A stretch of 64,000 nt of DNA from Massilia frigida (GTDB taxonomy: Bacteria; Pseudomonadota; Gammaproteobacteria; Burkholderiales; Burkholderiaceae_D): assembly GCF_011682175.1 (NCBI RefSeq), contig NZ_WHJG01000007.1, positions 124,001 through 188,000 on the forward strand, given 5' to 3'. Position numbers and translations under genes: made by a program. The notes beneath the pieces were generated by a model, which saw nothing but the letters and a program-made list of their open reading frames with translations, was not told where the DNA came from and did not search any database. Each line of letters begins with the position of its first letter. Position 1 is the stretch's first letter. Shown here piece by piece: positions 39,272 to 48,998 of this stretch.

Positions 39272-40507
39272 ATGCTTTACCAATTGCACGAGATGCAACG
39301 CTCATTCCTGACGCCACTGATGCAGTGGGCCGACGCCTCTTCCAAACTGTTTTCCAATCCGGTGTCCCCGTTCGCGCACACCCCGTTCGCGCAGCGTATT
39401 GCCGCTGGCTACGAGCTGATGTACCGGCTCGGCAAGGACTACGAAAAACCGGCTTTCGACATCACATCGACCGTCCTCGACGGTGAAACTGTCGGCATCC
39501 TCGAACAGGTGGTGGTGACCCGCCCGTTCTGCCGCCTGCTGCATTTCAAGAAAGACCTGGGCGCCCAGGCCATCGAAAAACTGGACCAGCCGAAAGTGCT
39601 GCTGGTCGCGCCGCTGTCGGGCCACCATTCGACCCTGCTGCGCGATACCGTGCGCGGGCTGCTGACGCATCACGACGTGTACATCACCGACTGGACCGAT
39701 GCGCGCATGGTGCCCCTGTCCGAAGGCGCCTTTCACCTGGACGACTATATCTTCTACGTGCAGGATTTTATCCGCCTGCTGGCACCCGATCTGCATGTCA
39801 TTTCCGTGTGCCAGCCGACGGTGCCGGTACTGGCCGCGATCTCGCTGATGGCGACCGCCAAGGATCCGAAGCTGCCGAAAACCATGACCATGATGGGCGG
39901 CCCGATCGATCCGAGCAAATCGCCTACCGCGGTCAACGACCTGGCCATCGAAAAGCCGTTTTCGTGGTTCGAGAACACGGTGATCTACGCGGTGCCGGCC
40001 AACTATCCTGGCTTCGGACGCAAGGTGTATCCGGGCTTCCTGCAGCACGCCGGCTTCATCGCCATGAATCCGGGCCGCCACGCGCAGAGCCACCGCGAGT
40101 TCTACAACCACCTGGTGGCGGGCGACGACGAACCGGCAGAAGGCCATCGCCAGTTCTACAACGAGTACAACGCGGTGCTCGACATGCCGGCCGAATACTA
40201 CCTGGACACCATCAAGACCGTGTTCCAGGAACACCGCCTGCCGAAGGGCACCTGGACTGTCGGCGGCAACCTGGTGCGTCCGCAAGACATCACCACGGTG
40301 GCGCTGTTCACGGTTGAAGGCGAGCTGGATGACATCTCCGGCGCCGGCCAGACCCAGGCTGCGCATGACCTGTGCAGCGGCATTCCGGCCGACATGCAGC
40401 AAGACTTCGTGGCGCCCAAATGCGGCCACTACGGCATCTTCTCGGGCCGCCGCTGGCGCGAAGTGATTTGCCCGAAGATCGGCGAGTTCATCCAGAAGCA
40501 CGGCTGA
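39272..40507 (+). CDS. phaZ: Intracellular polyhydroxyalkanoate depolymerase
   Basis: 411 residues from ATG 39272 (AAGGAAT upstream); an earlier in-frame ATG at 39239 lacks a ribosome site. It hydrolyses stored PHA/PHB granules inside the cell. The block ISVCQPTVPVLAA places Cys180 where the Ralstonia eutropha PhaZ1 nucleophilic cysteine lies (Cys183 there). Downstream are WFENTVIYAVPANYPGFGRKVYPGF and the catalytic-His region CGHYGIFSGRRWR. There is no signal peptide, as expected for the intracellular type. TATAAT at 39208-39213 is a possible -10. A hairpin terminator follows. Confidence 0.94.
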   Translation: MLYQLHEMQRSFLTPLMQWADASSKLFSNPVSPFAHTPFAQRIAAGYELMYRLGKDYEKPAFDITSTVLDGETVGILEQVVVTRPFCRLLHFKKDLGAQAIEKLDQPKVLLVAPLSGHHSTLLRDTVRGLLTHHDVYITDWTDARMVPLSEGAFHLDDYIFYVQDFIRLLAPDLHVISVCQPTVPVLAAISLMATAKDPKLPKTMTMMGGPIDPSKSPTAVNDLAIEKPFSWFENTVIYAVPANYPGFGRKVYPGFLQHAGFIAMNPGRHAQSHREFYNHLVAGDDEPAEGHRQFYNEYNAVLDMPAEYYLDTIKTVFQEHRLPKGTWTVGGNLVRPQDITTVALFTVEGELDDISGAGQTQAAHDLCSGIPADMQQDFVAPKCGHYGIFSGRRWREVICPKIGEFIQKHG

Positions 40508-40523
40508 GTCCCGCTCCCTCCTG

Positions 40524-40567
40524 AAAAATGCCGCACGCGGGTTGACTCCCACGCGCGGCATTTTTTT
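40524..40567 (+). terminator. phaZ terminator
   Basis: AAAAATGCCGC (40524-40534) pairs with GCGGCATTTTT (40555-40565), followed by more T. The inner part is partly paired (GCGGG with CCCAC region). It begins 16 bp after the stop. Confidence 0.85.
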
Positions 40568-40662
40568 CGTCCGTGGCGGCGGGATGCGCGCCGGCGCGCC
40601 CGGTGCGGATCGCGGGCGGCGACTATAATGTCGCTTTCCCACCCTGCTTGCCCGCCGCCGCC

Positions 40663-41337
40663 GTGACCAAGACCCTGGCCGACCACATCGAAGACCTGCT
40701 GCCGCAGACCCAGTGCACCAAATGCGGGTATGCCGCCTGCCGCCCGTACGCGCAAGCGATCGCCGAGGGCACGGCCGACATCAACCAGTGCCCGCCGGGC
40801 GGCATCGAAGGCGTGGCGCGCCTGGCCGCGCTGACGGGACGCAAGGTCATTCCGATCAATCCGGCCAACGGCATCGAGCGTGCGCGCCCGCTGGCATTCA
40901 TCGATGAAGCGCTGTGCATCGGCTGCACCCTGTGCATCCAGGCCTGCCCGGTGGACGCGATCCTGGGCGCGGCCAAGCAGATGCACACGATCCTGCCGAG
41001 TTTGTGCACCGGCTGCGACCTGTGCGTGGCGCCCTGCCCGGTCGACTGCATCAGCATGATGCCGGTGACGGGCGAGCGCACCGGCTGGGACGCATGGTCG
41101 CAGGAACAGGCTGATGCCGCGCGCGAGCGGCACGACTTCCGCACCGCGCGCCTGCGGCGCGAGCGCGAGGAAAACGATGCGCGCCTGGCCGCCAAGGCGG
41201 TTGCCAAGATGCAGGAAGTGACCGCGCAGCCGACCAACACGCCGGACGAAATCGCCGAGAAGGAGCGCAAGCGCGCCATCATCGCCGCCGCCATGGAACG
41301 CGCGCGCCAGAAGGCCGCGCCACCCGCAAAAGAATGA
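40663..41337 (+). CDS. rsxB: RsxB/RnfB-type electron-transport ferredoxin
   Basis: 224 residues from GTG 40663, the first plausible start before the conserved [17 protein letters not shown]; no ATG is available in frame. Cluster motifs in order: the [13 protein letters not shown] region near 22-34, [14 protein letters not shown] and [14 protein letters not shown] (two 4Fe-4S). A basic, coiled, Ala/Lys/Glu-rich tail of about 80 residues follows. In gamma-proteobacteria RsxB is part of the membrane Rnf/Rsx complex, but here none of the other subunits is present; beta-proteobacteria commonly carry this orphan next to nth. It is separated from nth by 3 nt. Confidence 0.88.
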   Translation: MTKTLADHIEDLLPQTQCTKCGYAACRPYAQAIAEGTADINQCPPGGIEGVARLAALTGRKVIPINPANGIERARPLAFIDEALCIGCTLCIQACPVDAILGAAKQMHTILPSLCTGCDLCVAPCPVDCISMMPVTGERTGWDAWSQEQADAARERHDFRTARLRREREENDARLAAKAVAKMQEVTAQPTNTPDEIAEKERKRAIIAAAMERARQKAAPPAKE

Positions 41338-41340
41338 TCG

Positions 41341-41988
41341 ATGAATCCAGCCAAACGTTTTGAAATTTTCAGCCGCTTTCGCGCCGCCAATCCGCACCCG
41401 ACCACGGAACTCGACTACACCACGCCGTTCGAACTGCTGATCGCGGTGCTGCTGTCGGCGCAAGCGACCGACGTGGGCGTGAACAAGGCCACGCGCCGCC
41501 TGTACCCGGTGGCCAATACGCCGGCCGCCATCCTGGCGCTGGGGATCGACGAACTGAAGTCGACCATCCAGACCATCGGCCTGTATCACACCAAGGCCAA
41601 GAACGTGATGGCCACCTGCCAGATGCTGATCGACCTGCACGGCGGCGAAGTGCCGCATTCGCGCGAGGCACTCGAAGCGTTGCCGGGCGTGGGACACAAG
41701 ACCGCCAACGTGGTGCTCAATACGGCCTTCGGCGACCCGACCATCGCGGTCGATACGCATATTTTCCGGGTCTCGAACCGCACCGGCATCGCGCCCGGCA
41801 AGGATGTGGTGGTGGTCGAGCAAAAGCTGCTCAAGTTCGTGCCCAAGGAGTTTTTGCAGGATGCGCATCACTGGCTGATCCTGCACGGCCGCTACACCTG
41901 CATTGCGCGCAAGCCCTTGTGCTGGAACTGCATGATCGCCGATTTGTGCGAGTACAAGGCGAAAACGCCGGCGCCGGCGCTGAAGTAG
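41341..41988 (+). CDS. nth: Endonuclease III
   Basis: 215 residues. Base-excision-repair DNA glycosylase/AP lyase for oxidised pyrimidines. The helix-hairpin-helix [13 protein letters not shown] contains the catalytic lysine, [11 protein letters not shown] the catalytic aspartate, and the C-terminal cysteine pattern C-x6-C-x2-C-x5-C ([17 protein letters not shown]) binds the 4Fe-4S cluster. It starts 3 nt after rsxB. That pairing makes sense if RsxB-type electron transfer serves the repair cluster, which is inference. Confidence 0.96.
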   Translation: MNPAKRFEIFSRFRAANPHPTTELDYTTPFELLIAVLLSAQATDVGVNKATRRLYPVANTPAAILALGIDELKSTIQTIGLYHTKAKNVMATCQMLIDLHGGEVPHSREALEALPGVGHKTANVVLNTAFGDPTIAVDTHIFRVSNRTGIAPGKDVVVVEQKLLKFVPKEFLQDAHHWLILHGRYTCIARKPLCWNCMIADLCEYKAKTPAPALK

Positions 41989-42035
41989 CCGCGCGTTCCG
42001 GCGCGCGCCTGGTACGGCGGTTTCTGGAGGAATTC

Positions 42036-42575
42036 ATGACGCAACACCCGGATCACCAGAGCGGCGCTGTACTGCGGGCCGTGCGCGCCGATATCACCAC
42101 CTTGCAGGTGGACGCCATCGTCAACGCCGCCAACTCCTCCCTGCTCGGGGGCGGCGGCGTCGATGGCGCGATTCACCGCGCCGCCGGACCGGAGCTGGTG
42201 CACGAATGCCGCCTGCTCGGCGGCTGCAAAACCGGAGAGGCCAAGGCCACCAGGGCGTATCGCCTGCTTGCCAAGTGCATCATCCACACGGTCGGCCCGG
42301 TGTGGCGCGGCGGCGGCAGCGGCGAAGCGGCGCTGCTGGCGAGCTGCTACCGGCGCGCCATCGATATCGCCGCCGCGCGCGATCTGGCGTCGATTGCCTT
42401 CCCGGCGATCAGCACCGGCATTTACGGCTATCCGCTGGCACTGGCTGCGGGCACCGCGGTGGCCGCCGTGCGCGAAGCGCTGCTCACCGCACCGAGTCTT
42501 CGTGAAGTGGTGTTCTGCTGCTTTTCCGCCGACGATCTCGCGCTGTACGAGACTGCGCTCGGAACGAGTCCATGA
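42036..42575 (+). CDS. MacroD-type macro-domain protein
   Basis: 179 residues from ATG 42036 with an excellent ribosome site (TGGAGG). It has the MacroD signature [20 protein letters not shown] near 28-47 with the catalytic Asn and Asp residues, and a phosphate-binding [10 protein letters not shown]-like loop near 128. Members hydrolyse O-acetyl-ADP-ribose or mono-ADP-ribose on proteins. The stop overlaps the start of the following ATPase gene by 4 nt (ATGA at 42572-42575), so the two are translationally coupled. It lies 47 bp after nth. Confidence 0.9.
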   Translation: MTQHPDHQSGAVLRAVRADITTLQVDAIVNAANSSLLGGGGVDGAIHRAAGPELVHECRLLGGCKTGEAKATRAYRLLAKCIIHTVGPVWRGGGSGEAALLASCYRRAIDIAAARDLASIAFPAISTGIYGYPLALAAGTAVAAVREALLTAPSLREVVFCCFSADDLALYETALGTSP

Positions 42576-43321
42576 TCTCGTCCCAGTACGTAAGCCGTAT
42601 CGCGCTGCAGCGCGAGCGTGTCGACTCGTTCGAGCGCTATCCATTCAGCTTGCCGGCCGTGCGTTCGCTGCACGAGCTGGAACTGGACCCCAAGGTGACG
42701 TTCCTCATCGGGGAAAACGGTTCCGGCAAATCGACCCTGCTCGAAGCGATTGCCGTGTCGCTCGGCTTCAATGCCGAAGGCGGCAGCAAAAACTTCAGGT
42801 TCGGTACGCGCCGTTCGCATTCGGCGCTGCACGAGTATCTGCGGGTGAGCAAAGGCTTTCGGCGCCCGCGTGACGGCTTCTTTTTACGCGCCGAGAGCTT
42901 CTTTAACGTCGCCACCGAAATCGAACATCTGGACGAAGGCTTTCCCGGCTTGCCACGCGTGATCGATTCTTACGGCGGCGTGTCACTGCACGAGCAGTCA
43001 CACGGCGAATCGTTCCTGGCGCTGATGACCGAACGCTTCGGCGGCAAGGGCCTGTACATCCTCGACGAGCCGGAAGCGGCGCTGTCGCCGCAACGCCAGT
43101 TGGCCGTCCTCTCGCGCATGCACGATCTTGTGCTGGACGATTCGCAGTTTATCGTTGCAACCCACTCGCCGATCCTGATGGCCTACCCCGGGGCACGCAT
43201 TTATCAGTGCGGCCCCAACGGCATTACCGATGTGACGTACCAGGACACTGAGCATTTCCAGGTGACGCGCAATTTTTTGCTCGACCCGGACCGCACCTTG
43301 CGCGAGCTGCTCAAACGCTAA
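42572..43321 (+). CDS. ABC/AAA-type ATPase, no membrane partner
   Basis: 249 residues. Walker [10 protein letters not shown] at 47-55, a signature-like QSHGES (142-147), Walker B YILDEPE (162-168) and the His switch ATHSP. It is a compact single-NBD protein of the family usually called 'AAA family ATPase', closer to ABC/SMC/RecF heads than to transporters. No coiled coil, zinc hook, nuclease or TOPRIM domain is visible. Translational coupling to the macro-domain gene suggests a joint role, perhaps nucleic-acid or ADP-ribose related; this is speculation. Confidence 0.82.
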   Translation: MISSQYVSRIALQRERVDSFERYPFSLPAVRSLHELELDPKVTFLIGENGSGKSTLLEAIAVSLGFNAEGGSKNFRFGTRRSHSALHEYLRVSKGFRRPRDGFFLRAESFFNVATEIEHLDEGFPGLPRVIDSYGGVSLHEQSHGESFLALMTERFGGKGLYILDEPEAALSPQRQLAVLSRMHDLVLDDSQFIVATHSPILMAYPGARIYQCGPNGITDVTYQDTEHFQVTRNFLLDPDRTLRELLKR

Positions 43322-43324
43322 CCC

Positions 43325-44401
43325 TCAGGTCGGCGTGTCGACTTCGTCCCAGCCGGTGTGCTGGAAACGGATCAGCCAGTTGAGGGCATGATGGCGTTCC
43401 ATGACCACGTCGGCATCGGCGCCAAATTCGGCACCGGTTTTTTTCAGGCGGATCTGGCGGATATGCCAGTGCAGGCGGTAGGTCTGGTCGAGCGCGTCGA
43501 CAATGTCGGCGGCGCCACGCAGTTCAGGCCCGCGCATCTCGATCTGGCGCGCCACGGCGGCGGCGGTGTCGCATGGCGCATCCGGAAACGGCAGTTCATC
43601 GACCATGCCCAGTGCCCACTGCAGCACGTACAGGCTCTCGTAGCGCCACAGGAACTGCGCGCACTCATGCTCGGACGGCGATTCGAGCGCCAGGAAGGCG
43701 CGTTCCGCCGGCGACAGGCTGTCGTCCGCCAGCGGCATTTTATCCAGCAGGGTGGCGACCGGCATCGGCTCGCCCGCAGCCACCGATTCGGCGCGCAGGG
43801 CGACCAGCAGCAGGGCGCGCGCGCGGCCGATCACTTCGTCCCGGTCGCGCAGGGTCAGTTCTTCTTCGCACGCCAGTGGCGGCAAGCTCGCCGGCACCTC
43901 GATGGCGCGCGCCGCCAGCATCGCTTCGGTGGCGCTCTTGCGCGTCCACGCCTGCGCGGGGTACGGCACGCTTGCACCGGCGGCGGCCTGGCCATCGACG
44001 ACGTTGATCAGGATATGGCCGTCGGGATCGCGCACGTGGCCATCGGGCGTGAACAGCAGCGCGTTCGATTCGCGCGCCCAGGCATGCAGCGCGGGCAGTT
44101 CGTCGTCGGCCACGGCCATGCTCAGGTGGTGCCGCACGCGCTGCAGGTGCAAGATCACATGGTACTTATCGCGCGACATGGCTTCCGTACCGCGGCTGTA
44201 CACATAGCCGCAAAAGCCGTGCAGGTGCGTCAGCAGCTCGCCATCGGACAGGTCACGCCGCCCTTGCAGTTCGTGCGCAAAGGCCGGCTGCGCGATCGTA
44301 TGGCGCGTGCAGTACACGTTGTACAAGGTGGTCGCGCCGGTGGGCGCGGCCGGGACCGGGCTTTGCGGGCGGGTGAAGAAGCGCTTGAGTGAATTGATCA
44401 T
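43325..44401 (-). CDS. DUF4272 domain protein
   Basis: 358 residues from ATG 44401. An N-terminal region (YNVYCTRHTIAQPAFAHELQ) is followed by the DUF4272-like part with RKSATEAMLAARAIEVPASLPPL, FLWRYESLYVLQWALGMVDELPFPD and a C-terminal DADVVMERHHALNWLIRF. There is no signal peptide, membrane span or catalytic motif. The function of the family is unknown. It is convergent with the ATPase gene, with only 3 bp between stops, so both must use overlapping termination signals. Confidence 0.68.
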   Translation of the reverse strand: MINSLKRFFTRPQSPVPAAPTGATTLYNVYCTRHTIAQPAFAHELQGRRDLSDGELLTHLHGFCGYVYSRGTEAMSRDKYHVILHLQRVRHHLSMAVADDELPALHAWARESNALLFTPDGHVRDPDGHILINVVDGQAAAGASVPYPAQAWTRKSATEAMLAARAIEVPASLPPLACEEELTLRDRDEVIGRARALLLVALRAESVAAGEPMPVATLLDKMPLADDSLSPAERAFLALESPSEHECAQFLWRYESLYVLQWALGMVDELPFPDAPCDTAAAVARQIEMRGPELRGAADIVDALDQTYRLHWHIRQIRLKKTGAEFGADADVVMERHHALNWLIRFQHTGWDEVDTPT

Positions 44402-44475
44402 GTGGTTCGGTGGAACGGTGACAAGAATGCCATGATACCGGGATGGCGCCGTTTTTGCCGAAACAACACGTTGCG

Positions 44476-44574
44476 CTAGTCCTCGATGGTGAGCAGGTTG
44501 CCGCTGCCGTCCACCGTGGCGGCGTAGCGCGTGCTCGATGGATCGAGCGCCGCCAGCCGCTGGCGCAGCCGCAC
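44476..44574 (-). CDS. Possible very small protein or gene remnant (32 aa)
   Basis: A GTG at 44574 follows GGAGG with 7 bp spacing and opens a 33-codon frame ending in TAG at 44476: VRLRQRLAALDPSST, then ATVDGSGNLLTIED. The upstream frame (IKAFRTEEAA) also looks protein-like for 12 more codons but has no start, so it may be the tail of a decayed gene. It lies between the TPR gene and the DUF4272 gene in the same orientation. Evidence is composition and the ribosome site only. Confidence 0.25.
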   Translation of the reverse strand: MRLRQRLAALDPSSTRYAATVDGSGNLLTIED

Positions 44575-44625
44575 CGCCGCTTCCTCCGTGCGGAACGCTT
44601 TTATCCGCCCCTTGCAATGACTGGC

Positions 44626-45312
44626 TCAGAAGTCATATTTTTTCCCCAATCCATAATGCCGCACCTTCTGGCGCAGGGTCGCCATGAAGCGGTCGTCGGG
44701 CAGGGCCATGGGACTGTGCTTGACCAAGGCGGCCGCCCTCTCGATGTCCGCGCGCGCCTCCTCTTTGCGTCCAAGCGCCTCGAACGCCTGCGCGCGCTTC
44801 AGGTACACGAAGGGAAACTCGGGCTGGAGCGGGATCGCCACGCCGAAGGCCTTGAGCGCCTCGTCATGGCGCCCGAGTTCCGCCAGGGTCCAGCCCAGGT
44901 GGTACTGGGTCATCATGGTGGGGCCGCCGGCAGCGGCATCGATCTTTTCGGCGGCCCGCAACTGGGCAAGGCTGTCTTCGTAACGCACCACGCGCCGCAG
45001 ATACGAGGCGTAGTTGACGAATTCACCGGGCGTTCGCGGCGCCTCGACGGTGAACGACGCTTCCTGGTCGCGCACGGCGGCCTGGTTTTGCTCAAGGTTG
45101 AAATAGGCCGATGCCCGCATTTGCAAGGCCTGGCGCCGCTGGCCCTTGCCCAGGCCAGGCTGGCCCAGGCAATCGGACAGCAGCTTGACCGACTGACCAT
45201 ACTGGCCGAAGCGCCAGGCGCTTTCGCCCTGGCCGCAAGACGCCGCCGCCGCCGCAATCCCCGTTTGGGCGATCAGGCCGGACAGCAGCAGCAGGCGAAT
45301 GCAGGAAGGCAT
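44626..45312 (-). CDS. Secreted tetratricopeptide-repeat protein
   Basis: 228 residues. The signal peptide (LLLLSGLIAQTGIAAAAA) is cleaved near 23-24. The mature protein is helical, with TPR-like pairs: SAWRFGQYGQSVKLLSDCL, AYFNLEQNQAAVRDQEA, YHLGWTLAELGRHDEALKAFGVAI and YLKRAQAFEALGRKEEARADIERA. It is probably periplasmic, possibly a protein-interaction scaffold. It starts 31 bp past the proB stop in the same orientation and is probably the last gene of the rplU-obgE-proB cluster. Confidence 0.8.
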   Translation of the reverse strand: MPSCIRLLLLSGLIAQTGIAAAAASCGQGESAWRFGQYGQSVKLLSDCLGQPGLGKGQRRQALQMRASAYFNLEQNQAAVRDQEASFTVEAPRTPGEFVNYASYLRRVVRYEDSLAQLRAAEKIDAAAGGPTMMTQYHLGWTLAELGRHDEALKAFGVAIPLQPEFPFVYLKRAQAFEALGRKEEARADIERAAALVKHSPMALPDDRFMATLRQKVRHYGLGKKYDF

Positions 45313-45343
45313 GGCAGCGCCAATGATGAATGGGCTGCCCGGT

Positions 45344-46462
45344 TCAGAGCAGGACCAGGTTATCGCGGTGGATCAGTTCCGGGCCTTCGAGGAAGCCGAG
45401 CAGTTTTTCGATTTCGGACGAGGGCTTGCGCAGGATGCGGCGCGCTTCGCTGCTGGTGTAGTTGGACAGGCCGCGCGCCACTGGCGTACCGTCTTCGGCC
45501 AGGCAGGTGATGACGGCGCCGCGTCCGAATTCGCCGCGCACTTCGATCACGCCGATCGGCAGCAGCGACTTGCCCTCTTTCGACAGCTTCTGCACGGCGC
45601 CGGCATCGAGCACCACCTTGCCGGCGGTGTGCAGATGGTCCGACATCCACTGCTTGCGCGCGGTCAGGCGCCCGGTCTGGGCGCGCAGCTGGGTGCCGAT
45701 CGCTTCGCCGCCGGCCAGGCGCGTGAGCACGTCGCTGTCGCGGCCCCAGGCGATGATGGTGTGCGCGCCCGATCCGGCGGCGCGCTTGGCGGCCAGGATC
45801 TTGGTCAGCATGCCGCCACGCCCGATGCTGCTGCCGGCGCCGCCGGCCATCGCTTCGAGCGCCGGGTCGCCCGCGTCGCCCTCGGCGATCAGCACCGCTT
45901 GCGGGTCCTTGCGCGGATCGGCGCTGTACAGGCCATGCTGGTCGGTGAGGATGACCAGGGCGTCGGCTTCGATCAGGTTGGCCACCAGCGCACCCAGGGT
46001 GTCGTTGTCGCCGAACTTGATCTCGTCGGTGACCACGGTATCGTTCTCGTTGATGATCGGGACCACGCCCAGGCGCAGCAGGGTGGTGAGCGTGGAGCGC
46101 GCGTTCAGGTAGCGTTCGCGGTCGGCCAGGTCGGCGTGGGTGAGCAGCACCTGGGCCGTGCCCAGGCCGTGCGCGCGAAAGCTGGTTTCGTAGATCTGCG
46201 CGAGACCCATCTGGCCGACTGCGGCGCAGGCCTGCAGTTCGTGGATATCGGTCGGACGCTTCTCGAAGCCCAGGCGCAGCATGCCTTCGGCGATGGCGCC
46301 GGAGCTGACCATCACGACTTCCTTGCCGAGGGCGCGCAGGGCGGCGATTTGCGCGGCCCAGCGCGCGATGGCGGCGTGATCGAGCCCGCGCCCGTCATTG
46401 GTGACGAGCGAGGAGCCGACTTTGATGATGATGCGGGTGGCGGTCTGGATGACGGAGTTCAT
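45344..46462 (-). CDS. proB: Glutamate 5-kinase
   Basis: 372 residues from ATG 46462. First enzyme of proline synthesis, phosphorylating glutamate. The amino-acid-kinase domain has [35 protein letters not shown] and the [13 protein letters not shown] block; a C-terminal PUA domain ([28 protein letters not shown]) is present, as in the long bacterial form. The start overlaps the stop of the small membrane protein gene upstream by 4 nt. It is feedback-inhibited by proline in known members. Confidence 0.96.
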   Translation of the reverse strand: MNSVIQTATRIIIKVGSSLVTNDGRGLDHAAIARWAAQIAALRALGKEVVMVSSGAIAEGMLRLGFEKRPTDIHELQACAAVGQMGLAQIYETSFRAHGLGTAQVLLTHADLADRERYLNARSTLTTLLRLGVVPIINENDTVVTDEIKFGDNDTLGALVANLIEADALVILTDQHGLYSADPRKDPQAVLIAEGDAGDPALEAMAGGAGSSIGRGGMLTKILAAKRAAGSGAHTIIAWGRDSDVLTRLAGGEAIGTQLRAQTGRLTARKQWMSDHLHTAGKVVLDAGAVQKLSKEGKSLLPIGVIEVRGEFGRGAVITCLAEDGTPVARGLSNYTSSEARRILRKPSSEIEKLLGFLEGPELIHRDNLVLL

Positions 46463-46866
46463 GGGGCGGCGGCTCTTAAGCGCGGGCGCAAGGCAAGCAG
46501 CAGAAGGCCTGCCGCCAGTTCGATCCCGCAAACGACTAACAACAATCCCTGGGGCAGGCCGATGGCGAAGGCCGCGACAAAGCGGCCGGCCGGCTGCGCC
46601 AGGACGAACAATGCGGTGATATCGCCGAGGACAGGCTGGTCGGCCTGCCTTGCTGCCAGCAGCGCCAGGGCCGCTGTAGCTGCCCTCACGCCGACATACA
46701 TGGCGAAGAACTGGCTGTAGCCGTTCACGCCAACGAGAAACACGCCCATGGCAATCGCCACCCGGTCCGGATTCAGCAAGGCCGCTAGTGCGGCCAGCGA
46801 ACTGGCAAGGGCGATCGCATTCAGAAGCTGCGTGCGCAGCTTCTGCTTAAGCACGGGTACTGCCAA
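46459..46866 (-). CDS. Small four-helix membrane protein inserted between obgE and proB
   Basis: 135 residues with four hydrophobic helices (about 12-30, 34-54, 60-72/80-95 and 100-128), the arrangement of DUF4345-like or similar small inner-membrane proteins; no family is certain. It starts 2 nt after the obgE stop and overlaps the proB start by 4 nt, so it is firmly embedded in the operon. Most relatives have obgE directly followed by proB, which makes this an accessory insertion. Function unknown. Confidence 0.7.
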   Translation of the reverse strand: MAVPVLKQKLRTQLLNAIALASSLAALAALLNPDRVAIAMGVFLVGVNGYSQFFAMYVGVRAATAALALLAARQADQPVLGDITALFVLAQPAGRFVAAFAIGLPQGLLLVVCGIELAAGLLLLALRPRLRAAAP

Positions 46867-46868
46867 TT

Positions 46869-47978
46869 TTAGTCGAGAATCTTGAAGCGCGGATCGTCCG
46901 GATCGATCGACGCAATGCCGCGTGCTTCTTCGGTCATCTGCGTTTCTTCGGCGCGGTGCTCGCTCTTCTTGACGGTCTCGAGGTGCAGGTAGATGGCGTT
47001 GACCAGCTCCGGGCAGCCTTCATGGCTCAAAGCCGAAATCTCGAACACAGGACCCTTCCAGGCCATGCGCTTGACGAAATCCTTGACCAGCTTCTTGCGG
47101 TCTTCTTCCGGCACCACATCGAGCTTGTTCAAGACGAACCAGCGCGGCTTGTCGACCAGCGACTCGTCGTACTTTTCGAGTTCCTTGATCAGGGCCTTGG
47201 CTTCCTTGACCGGATCGACATTGGTCTCGAACGGGGCCATGTCGACGATGTGCAGCAGCAAGCCGGTACGCTGCAAGTGACGCAGGAACTGGTGGCCCAG
47301 GCCCGCGCCTTCGGAGGCGCCTTCGATCAGGCCGGGAATGTCGGCGATCACGAAGCTCTTCTCGTGCGAGACGCGCACCACGCCCAGGTTCGGGTGCAGG
47401 GTCGTAAACGGATAGTCGGCGATCTTCGGCTTGGCGTTGGACACGGCCGTGATGAAGGTCGACTTGCCGGCGTTCGGCATGCCCAACAGGCCCACGTCGG
47501 CCAGGACTTTGAGTTCCAGGCGCAGCTCGCGCCGCTCGCCTTCCTTGCCTTCGGTCTTTTGACGCGGGGCGCGGTTGGTGGAGGACTTGAAGTGGATATT
47601 GCCCCAGCCGCCCTCGCCGCCCTTGGCCAGCAGTTCGGTCTGGCCGTGTTCGGTCAAGTCGGCGATGATTTCGCCGTTGTTGTTATCGACGATCAAGGTG
47701 CCGACCGGCATGCGCATGTAGATGTCTTCCGCGCCCTTGCCGTAGCAATCGGCGCCGCGTCCCGGCTCGCCGTCCCGGCCTTTGTGCATTTTGGAGTAAC
47801 GGAAGTCGACCAGGGTGTTGATGTTGCGATCCGCAACCGCCCAGATGGAACCACCCTTGCCGCCGTCACCGCCGTCCGGGCCGCCGAAAGGCCGGAATTT
47901 CTCGCGACAGAACGATGCGCAGCCATTGCCGCCGTCGCCGGCGATGACCTCGATTTTTGCTTCGTCGATAAACTTCAT
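46869..47978 (-). CDS. obgE: Obg family GTPase
   Basis: 369 residues. Essential GTPase of 50S subunit assembly and the stringent response. The Gly-rich Obg domain (1-158) contains [16 protein letters not shown] and GGDGGKGG repeats. The G domain has G1 GMPNAGKS, the [10 protein letters not shown] switch, DIPGLIEGA and NKLD. The C-terminal tail is acidic ([13 protein letters not shown]). It is in the standard rplU-rpmA-obgE order, separated from rpmA by a hairpin that may reduce read-through. Confidence 0.97.
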   Translation of the reverse strand: MKFIDEAKIEVIAGDGGNGCASFCREKFRPFGGPDGGDGGKGGSIWAVADRNINTLVDFRYSKMHKGRDGEPGRGADCYGKGAEDIYMRMPVGTLIVDNNNGEIIADLTEHGQTELLAKGGEGGWGNIHFKSSTNRAPRQKTEGKEGERRELRLELKVLADVGLLGMPNAGKSTFITAVSNAKPKIADYPFTTLHPNLGVVRVSHEKSFVIADIPGLIEGASEGAGLGHQFLRHLQRTGLLLHIVDMAPFETNVDPVKEAKALIKELEKYDESLVDKPRWFVLNKLDVVPEEDRKKLVKDFVKRMAWKGPVFEISALSHEGCPELVNAIYLHLETVKKSEHRAEETQMTEEARGIASIDPDDPRFKILD

Positions 47979-47994
47979 ATTTTGTGCCGCCCTA

Positions 47995-48028
47995 AAACTA
48001 AAAAGGCTCTACCGTGGGCAGAGCCTTT
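47995..48028 (-). terminator. Hairpin between rpmA and obgE (attenuator or terminator)
   Basis: AAAGGCTCT (48002-48010) pairs with AGAGCCTTT (48020-48028). On the transcribed strand the stem is followed by TTTTTAGTTTTAG. It would end many ribosomal-protein transcripts and let a fraction continue to obgE and proB. Confidence 0.75.
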
Positions 48029-48080
48029 CAATGGAAGGCTTGCGCCTTACAAATGTGCGCCATGACAGCGCGGATACAAC

Positions 48081-48365
48081 TTACGCTGCGACTGCTGCTG
48101 GAGCTGGGTCGTTAGCAACAACGGTAACGAACTGCTTCGAGCCTGCGCCCTTGACCACGAACTTCACCTTGCCGTCGACCAGCGCGAACAGGGTGTGATC
48201 CTTGCCGGTGCCGACGTTTTCGCCTGCGCGCACTGGGGTGCCGCGCTGACGGATGATGATGCCGCCGGCATTGATGGCCTGGCCGCCGTAGACTTTAACG
48301 CCAAGGCGTTTTGATTCTGAGTCACGGCCATTGCGCGTTGTGCCGCCGCCTTTTTTGTGTGCCAT
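48081..48365 (-). CDS. rpmA: 50S ribosomal protein L27
   Basis: 94 residues, slightly longer than the E. coli protein (85) because of an Ala/Pro-rich C-terminal tail. The N-terminal [21 protein letters not shown] reaches toward the peptidyl-transferase centre in known structures. Seventy base pairs separate it from rplU. Confidence 0.97.
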   Translation of the reverse strand: MAHKKGGGTTRNGRDSESKRLGVKVYGGQAINAGGIIIRQRGTPVRAGENVGTGKDHTLFALVDGKVKFVVKGAGSKQFVTVVANDPAPAAVAA

Positions 48366-48435
48366 TTAAATACTCCTGGATAGCTGGTTACTTTGGACTG
48401 ATCTAGCCGGGCTCTTGCGAGCCTGGCACACGGAA

Positions 48436-48747
48436 TTAACCGTTGATCGAAACGATTTGAATTTCGGTGAAATTCTGGCGATGGCCCTGATGCTTTTGGT
48501 AGTGCTTACGACGACGCATCTTGAAAATCTTCACTTTATCGTGACGACCGTGTGCCACAACAGTTACCAGTACCGTTGCACCTTCGACCAATGGCGCACC
48601 AAACTTGATGGTGTCGCCCGCGCCTACTGCGAGAACTTGATCGATGGTGAGTTCGGAACCAATGTCTGCCGGTATCTGTTCTACTTTAAGTTTTTCGCCA
48701 GCGACAACTTTGTATTGTTTGCCACCGGTTTTTATGACCGCGTACAT
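48436..48747 (-). CDS. rplU: 50S ribosomal protein L21
   Basis: 103 residues from ATG 48747 ([12 protein letters not shown]), the standard length; an in-frame extension to 48765 is not conserved. It binds 23S rRNA through [21 protein letters not shown]-type basic residues near the C-terminus. It is the first gene of the operon and divergent from the polyprenyl synthase gene, the usual arrangement in proteobacteria. Confidence 0.97.
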   Translation of the reverse strand: MYAVIKTGGKQYKVVAGEKLKVEQIPADIGSELTIDQVLAVGAGDTIKFGAPLVEGATVLVTVVAHGRHDKVKIFKMRRRKHYQKHQGHRQNFTEIQIVSING

Positions 48748-48998
48748 GATAGGAAACCTCATCAAATGTTAAAAAATTCCCTGGCCGGAGCCGGGGGAAC
48801 CGCAGATTATACATGGATTGGTTTTTTTCGTCAAAAGTCATGCACAAGGCCACAGGTTCGTGGTATGTCGACAACTACAAGGCGCTGCGCCGGCGGGCGG
48901 CGCCTTGTGCCGGCAGGCGGGCCTAACCGTTGAGCATAGGGCGGAAACAGGCGGCGTGTCGTATAATCGCCGCACCTAATGTCCATTGCAGGTTCGCC

